This document shows, one piece after another, positions 6,513-10,107 of a stretch of DNA of 10,107 nt. The notes beneath the pieces are model-generated. The model made no database searches and had not been told where the DNA came from. It worked only from the letters and a program-made list of their open reading frames with translations. Made by a program: the position numbers and the translations under genes. The stretch's first letter is position 1. Every line of letters begins with the position of its first letter. The DNA is taken from NCBI GenBank assembly GCA_018818505.1, contig JAHIRR010000164.1, positions 1 to 10,107 on the forward strand, written 5' to 3'. This stretch comes from Candidatus Omnitrophota bacterium (GTDB lineage: Bacteria; Omnitrophota; Koll11; Gorgyraeales; Gorgyraeaceae).

Positions 6513-8012
6513 ATGAAAATATTATTTATAAGACCTAACAAGGATGCATTTGGGTTTAAACCAATAGGGTTATCTCTATTAAGTGCACTGTGTAAAAGGA
6601 ACGGTCATCAAGTGGAGCTTTTTGACGCTACATTTTATGATCTAGGATTTGAGGAATATTCCACTACCGGTAACCGCATAAATAAATTTAAACCTGTTGA
6701 TTGGTCAGGGTATGATGTAAAAAAAATAAAAGTTGACCTAAGAAAAGAATTTTTTAAAACCCTAAAAAATTACTCACCTGATATCTGTGCTTTTTCAGTC
6801 CTTTCAGATGAACGTCTGGTAGCCATGGAGATATCGGAATATATCAAAGAATACGACTCTGATATACCAGTTATATGGGGAGGCATATATCCTACAGTTG
6901 CTCCAGAAGATGCTATAAACGTAAAAACAGTTGATTATATTTGCGTAAGCGAAGGGATAGAGGCATTTCCAGAGTTACTTAATGCAATAGAAAATAAAAA
7001 AAATACAACTAAAATAAAAAATATATATGCAAAAAATAATGGTGTTATATCAAAAAATGAAATAAGGCCTCTTTATAAAGATATGGATAGATTGCCTTTT
7101 GTTGATTGGGAAATATATGACAAAAGGCAGTTTTATAAACCATTTGATGGTAATGTGGTAAAGGGTGGAGATTGGATGTCAAATTGGGGATGTCTTTATA
7201 AATGCACCTATTGTATCAATAATTGGTTAAATAAGTTGAGCGGGCGAATACTCAGGCGTTATTCGCCCGAAAGGGCTGTTCAAGAGTTGAGATATTTGAA
7301 AGAAAAATATGCTATTAATTTTTTACGTTTTCATGATGAGGATTTTTTAATGAGGCCATTGGAACATCTTAAAGAGTTTGCAGCGTTTTATTCAAAAGAA
7401 ATTCATCTGCCATTTAGCGTGGAGATAAATCCTATATCAGTAACTAAAGAAAAGGTAGGAATCTTAAAGGATATGGGCATAGCCAGTGTTTCTATGGCTA
7501 TTGAATCAGGAAATAAGTATATAAGAAAAGATATTCTTAAACGCGTCGATTCACTCGATTGCGTTATAAAAGCATTTCAATTATTTAAAGAAGCTGGTAT
7601 CAGGACTGTGGCGTTCAATATGATAGGGTTACCTTTTGAAGATAGAGAAAAAATATTCGATACAATCGAGGTAAATAGAAAGGCCAGTCCGACTGTTGCT
7701 GATTGCTGGTTTTTCTTTCCTTTTGAAGCTACAGAACTTTATGATGTAAGCATAAAAAAAGGATTTTACGATAAAAAAGAAGCCCCTATTTACAGAGGGG
7801 ATTATCCTGCGTTAAAATTGCCAGGCCTTACAAGAGAAGAATTGATGAGTGTGCAAAAATGTTTTTCATTGTATGTAAAGATGCCGAAATCTTTCTATAA
7901 GCTGATCAATCGCGCTGAGAAAAACGATCCAATAGGGCAAGAAATATTCGATATCCTGAGCACTATTTACAATAAACATGTTTTTGATGAAGACGGATAT
8001 TTTAAAGAATAG
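6513..8012 (+). CDS. Radical SAM enzyme with N-terminal B12-binding-like domain (2)
   Basis: A 499-residue class-B-type radical SAM protein, a paralogue of the enzyme at 2705-4090. The N-terminal B12-binding-like domain covers about 1-160 (GLSLLSALCKRNGHQVELFD at 19-38, IWGGIYPTVAPEDA at 121-134, VSEGIEAFPELL at 145-156). The 4Fe-4S cysteines are in WGCLYKCTYC (C227, C231, C234), with a FHDEDF segment near 273-278, MAIESGNKYIRK near 328-339 and FNMIGLPFED near 368-377. The tail shares NRKxxPT and ALKLPGLTREEL with its paralogue. AAGGA lies 6 nt before the ATG. The coding region is markedly more AT-rich than the genes to its left (for example 13 of 60 bases G+C at 7021-7080). It lies between the cytidylyltransferase and the dehydrogenase, so a role in maturing the same sugar or its carrier is plausible. 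The reaction is unknown. Confidence 0.87.
   Translation: MKILFIRPNKDAFGFKPIGLSLLSALCKRNGHQVELFDATFYDLGFEEYSTTGNRINKFKPVDWSGYDVKKIKVDLRKEFFKTLKNYSPDICAFSVLSDERLVAMEISEYIKEYDSDIPVIWGGIYPTVAPEDAINVKTVDYICVSEGIEAFPELLNAIENKKNTTKIKNIYAKNNGVISKNEIRPLYKDMDRLPFVDWEIYDKRQFYKPFDGNVVKGGDWMSNWGCLYKCTYCINNWLNKLSGRILRRYSPERAVQELRYLKEKYAINFLRFHDEDFLMRPLEHLKEFAAFYSKEIHLPFSVEINPISVTKEKVGILKDMGIASVSMAIESGNKYIRKDILKRVDSLDCVIKAFQLFKEAGIRTVAFNMIGLPFEDREKIFDTIEVNRKASPTVADCWFFFPFEATELYDVSIKKGFYDKKEAPIYRGDYPALKLPGLTREELMSVQKCFSLYVKMPKSFYKLINRAEKNDPIGQEIFDILSTIYNKHVFDEDGYFKE
7241..7269 (+). repeat. Intragenic perfect 10-bp hairpin inside radical SAM gene 2
   Basis: CGGGCGAATA (7241-7250) is followed after a 9-nt loop by its exact reverse complement TATTCGCCCG (7260-7269). 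It lies just downstream of the codons for the iron-sulfur cysteines and is much more GC-rich than the sequence around it. There is no U-tract after it. It encodes part of SGRILRRYSPERA, so protein constraint may explain it; a role in mRNA structure is possible but unproven. Confidence 0.45.
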
Positions 8013-8023
8013 GGAGATGAATT

Positions 8024-9181
8024 ATGACTAAATTTTCTGTTACCACAAAGATATTTTTTGGCAAGGAAGCATCTAATGAAGTAAAGCAGTATCTAAGTAG
8101 TCTTGGAATGAAAAACATAGCTTTTATCATAGATAGCAGTATAAAAGATCTAAAGGCTTCATCTCAAGTGATATCTGATTATAAAAAACATGGTTTTTTA
8201 ATTGATTCAGAACAAATTTTTACAGCTTCTTGTGAACCAAGCTATGATGATCTAGATGTATTTACTGAAAAATTTAGAAGCTATAACCTGGATGGTATTA
8301 TTGCCATAGGTGGAGGAAGCATCATGGATATAGCCAAGGGTGTCGGTATTTTATTAAAAAATCCAGGCAAGGGCATAAACTATAGAGGTATGGATAAAGT
8401 CGAAAATCCAGGGGTAAAGGTTATCTGTTATCCAACTACCGCAGGAACCGGGTCTGAAGTTACTCATACGGCAAGTTTTATTGATAAAAGCTCTATGACA
8501 AAATTAGGTATAAATGGTAGATACGTAGCGCCTATTTGCGGAGTGTTAGTCCCTGAGTTGACTTTTACTTGCCCAGATAAGGCAACGGTTTCATCTGGTT
8601 TGGACGCTATGTTACATGCTATTGAAGCAGTTTCTGCCAAGACAGCAAATGCCATAACAAGTTTATTGGGGAGAGAAGCGTTTTCTATGTTGTTTTCTAA
8701 TTTCAGAGAAGCAATAAAAAATCCGCATAATTATGAAGCCAGAGAAGCCATGCTCCTAGGCAGTTATTATGCTGGTATGGCAATGATGAATGCTGGAGGA
8801 GGGCCAGCAAGTGCAGCGGCTTATCCTTTGGGTGTGCATTTTAAGGTGCCGCATGGAATTGCGGGCGGTATATTTTTGCCTCATGTTTTTGAGTTTAATA
8901 TTAAGAATGGTTATAAAGGATATGCGGAAGCGTATAATTGTCTTCCCGAAGCTGTCCTATCTCTTAGCGAACAAGAGAAATCAAAAGATTTTGTCATGAA
9001 GTTCAAGTCTCTTTATGCTGACATTAAAGCGCCTCATACTTTATTGGATTATGGTGTCAAAAAATCTGACATTAATAATCTTGTGACATTGACAATGACA
9101 CAACGTCTCGAGAATGTAAAACTTAACCCTGTTTTATTAGGTGAAAATGAAATTTTTGAATTATTTAAAAAGGTAATTTGA
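8024..9181 (+). CDS. Iron-type (group III) alcohol dehydrogenase family protein with altered metal site
   Basis: A 385-residue dehydroquinate synthase-like/iron-containing alcohol dehydrogenase, expected to oxidise an alcohol or reduce a carbonyl with NAD(P). The nucleotide-binding GGGSIMDIAKG (96-106) and PTTAGTGSEVT (137-147) are intact. Of the four usual metal ligands, D194 and H198 (SGLDAMLHAIEA) and H277 (VPHGIAGG) are present. Aligning with the FucO pattern H-x13-H, the third ligand position is S263, and the next conserved histidine is Y267 (PASAAAYPLG). The metal site is therefore atypical, although this may be normal for its subfamily. AGGGAG precedes the ATG by 7 nt. It lies 11 nt after radical SAM gene 2 and 4 nt before the synthase gene. 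By analogy with KdnB, which oxidises the C8 hydroxyl of Kdo before KdnA aminates it, it may prepare a substrate for the DegT-type enzyme of this operon. That is inference. Confidence 0.88.
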   Translation: MTKFSVTTKIFFGKEASNEVKQYLSSLGMKNIAFIIDSSIKDLKASSQVISDYKKHGFLIDSEQIFTASCEPSYDDLDVFTEKFRSYNLDGIIAIGGGSIMDIAKGVGILLKNPGKGINYRGMDKVENPGVKVICYPTTAGTGSEVTHTASFIDKSSMTKLGINGRYVAPICGVLVPELTFTCPDKATVSSGLDAMLHAIEAVSAKTANAITSLLGREAFSMLFSNFREAIKNPHNYEAREAMLLGSYYAGMAMMNAGGGPASAAAYPLGVHFKVPHGIAGGIFLPHVFEFNIKNGYKGYAEAYNCLPEAVLSLSEQEKSKDFVMKFKSLYADIKAPHTLLDYGVKKSDINNLVTLTMTQRLENVKLNPVLLGENEIFELFKKVI

Positions 9182-9185
9182 TGCT

Positions 9186-10107
9186 ATGAATGAAATAAAG
9201 ATAAACAATCGTATTATCGGCCCAAAACACCCCCCTTTTATTATAGCTGAAATAGGGATTAATCACGAGGGCATCTTTGATAAAGCTATGCAAATGATAG
9301 ATGATGCAGCTAAGTCTGGGTGTGAATGTGTCAAATTTCAGACACATGTGATAGAAGATGAAATGGTGCCGAATAACGTTATTCCTGGAAATGCAAAAGA
9401 ATCAATCTGGGATATTATGAAAAGATGCGCATTGAGTGAAGATGAAGAGTTTAAGCTAAAAAAATATACAGAGTCAAAAGGCATGATATTCTTAAGTACG
9501 CCTTTTTCTAGAGCCGCTGCTATAAGATTAGAAAAACTAAATGTAGCTGCATATAAAATCGGTTCAGGGGAATGCAATAATTATCCTCTTATAGAGTGTA
9601 TTGCGAAATATAAAAAGCCAATACTTTTAAGTACAGGAATGAATAATATAAATACAATTAGTAAGGCAGTAGAGATATTGCGTAAATATGAAATCCCATT
9701 TGCGCTTCTTCATTGTACGAGTATATACCCAACACCATACAATAGGATACGCTTGGGAGCTTTGTTAGAGTTAGAAAAAGCATTTCCGGATGCAGTATTA
9801 GGATTATCAGACCATTCTTTTAGTATATATCCTTGTCTTGGCGCAGTCAGTCTTGGAGCCAGTATTCTGGAAAGACATTTTACTTCTGATAAAAATTGGC
9901 CGGGTCCAGATGTTTCTATCTCTATGGATCCTGATGAATTAAAGGAATTGATAGAGGGCGCAGGCATTGTGCACCAAGCCCTTGGCGGCAATAAGACTAT
10001 ATTAGACGAAGAAAAACCTACTATAGATTTTGCATATGCTTGTGTGGTAGCGATCAAGAACATAAATACGGGAGAGGCTTTTACAGAGCAGAATATTTGG
10101 GTTAAAA
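9186..10107 (+). CDS. NeuB-type nonulosonic (sialic-like) acid synthase (3'-truncated by window)
   Basis: 307 codons are present and the frame is open at the right edge; perhaps 40 residues are missing. The family condenses phosphoenolpyruvate with an N-acyl hexosamine or 6-deoxy relative to give a nine-carbon ulosonic acid. The TIM barrel shows AEIGINHEG (21-29, E22), CVKFQTH (48-54, K50), KIGSGE (124-129, K124 and E129), and the two metal histidines in LSDHS (H210) and ERHFT (H231), spaced 21 apart as in meningococcal NeuB. PGPDVSISMDPDEL (239-252) follows. From about 284 the start of a SAF/antifreeze-like domain is seen (VVAIKNINTGEAFTEQNIWV). The usual Arg-Arg-Ser before that domain is replaced by AYA. 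ATG 9186 is chosen because ATG 9181 meets a stop after two codons; AAAGGT lies 12 nt upstream, a rather long spacing. Whether the product is a Neu5Ac, legionaminic, pseudaminic or Kdn type cannot be decided. Confidence 0.9.
   Translation, partial: MNEIKINNRIIGPKHPPFIIAEIGINHEGIFDKAMQMIDDAAKSGCECVKFQTHVIEDEMVPNNVIPGNAKESIWDIMKRCALSEDEEFKLKKYTESKGMIFLSTPFSRAAAIRLEKLNVAAYKIGSGECNNYPLIECIAKYKKPILLSTGMNNINTISKAVEILRKYEIPFALLHCTSIYPTPYNRIRLGALLELEKAFPDAVLGLSDHSFSIYPCLGAVSLGASILERHFTSDKNWPGPDVSISMDPDELKELIEGAGIVHQALGGNKTILDEEKPTIDFAYACVVAIKNINTGEAFTEQNIWVK

Noticed and set aside
7784..7801. CCCCT/AGGGG inverted repeat in radical SAM gene 2 as a regulatory hairpin
   Set aside because: The stem is only 5 bp and lies within coding sequence; this is expected by chance.
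9181..9189. ATG at 9181 overlapping the dehydrogenase stop as start of the synthase
   Set aside because: This frame reads ATG CTA TGA and stops at once. The synthase frame starts at 9186.

Overview
The window is a stretch of a bacterial surface-polysaccharide (EPS, capsule or O-antigen type) locus. All eight genes lie on the + strand and are tightly packed. The first gene enters from the left edge and the last runs off the right edge. The gene set points to a Gram-negative-type envelope: a multi-SLBB polysaccharide export protein, a short Wzz-like chain-length protein and a MarR-like regulator of the EPS-associated family. Heavy use of ATA, AGA and AGG codons, class-B radical SAM enzymes and a long AT-rich intergenic inverted repeat would suit an uncultured lineage such as Omnitrophota or a deltaproteobacterial relative. 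That placement is a low-confidence inference; no marker gene is present.

Layout. Positions 1-2157 hold the 3' part of an SLBB-domain outer-membrane export protein. Positions 2158-2375 are the only sizeable intergenic region. It contains an approximately 155-nt imperfect inverted repeat, then a near-consensus sigma70 promoter (TTGACT, 17-nt spacer, TATAAT) whose expected start point falls on or just before the ATG of the regulator. A perfect 9+1+9 palindrome covers that start point. Positions 2376 to the right edge look like one operon: regulator, radical SAM enzyme 1, Wzz-like protein, DegT-type aminotransferase, NeuA-type cytidylyltransferase, radical SAM enzyme 2, iron-type alcohol dehydrogenase, and a NeuB-type ulosonic acid synthase (3'-truncated by the window). 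Junctions are ATGA overlaps or gaps of 4-15 nt.

How they fit together. The regulator probably controls its own operon through the palindrome. The synthase would condense phosphoenolpyruvate with a sugar to give a nonulosonic (sialic-like) acid, and the NeuA-type enzyme would activate it as a CMP-sugar. The dehydrogenase and aminotransferase could oxidise a hydroxyl and replace it with an amine, as the KdnB/KdnA pair does on Kdo. The two related B12-domain radical SAM proteins would add an unknown modification. The Wzz-like and SLBB proteins serve chain-length control and export. No glycosyltransferase, flippase or polymerase is in the window.

The most interesting points are the apparently leaderless, self-overlapping regulator promoter; the combination of ulosonate synthase, activator, dehydrogenase and aminotransferase with two radical SAM paralogues; the dehydrogenase lacking one expected metal-ligand histidine; and a drop in GC content beginning at radical SAM gene 2.
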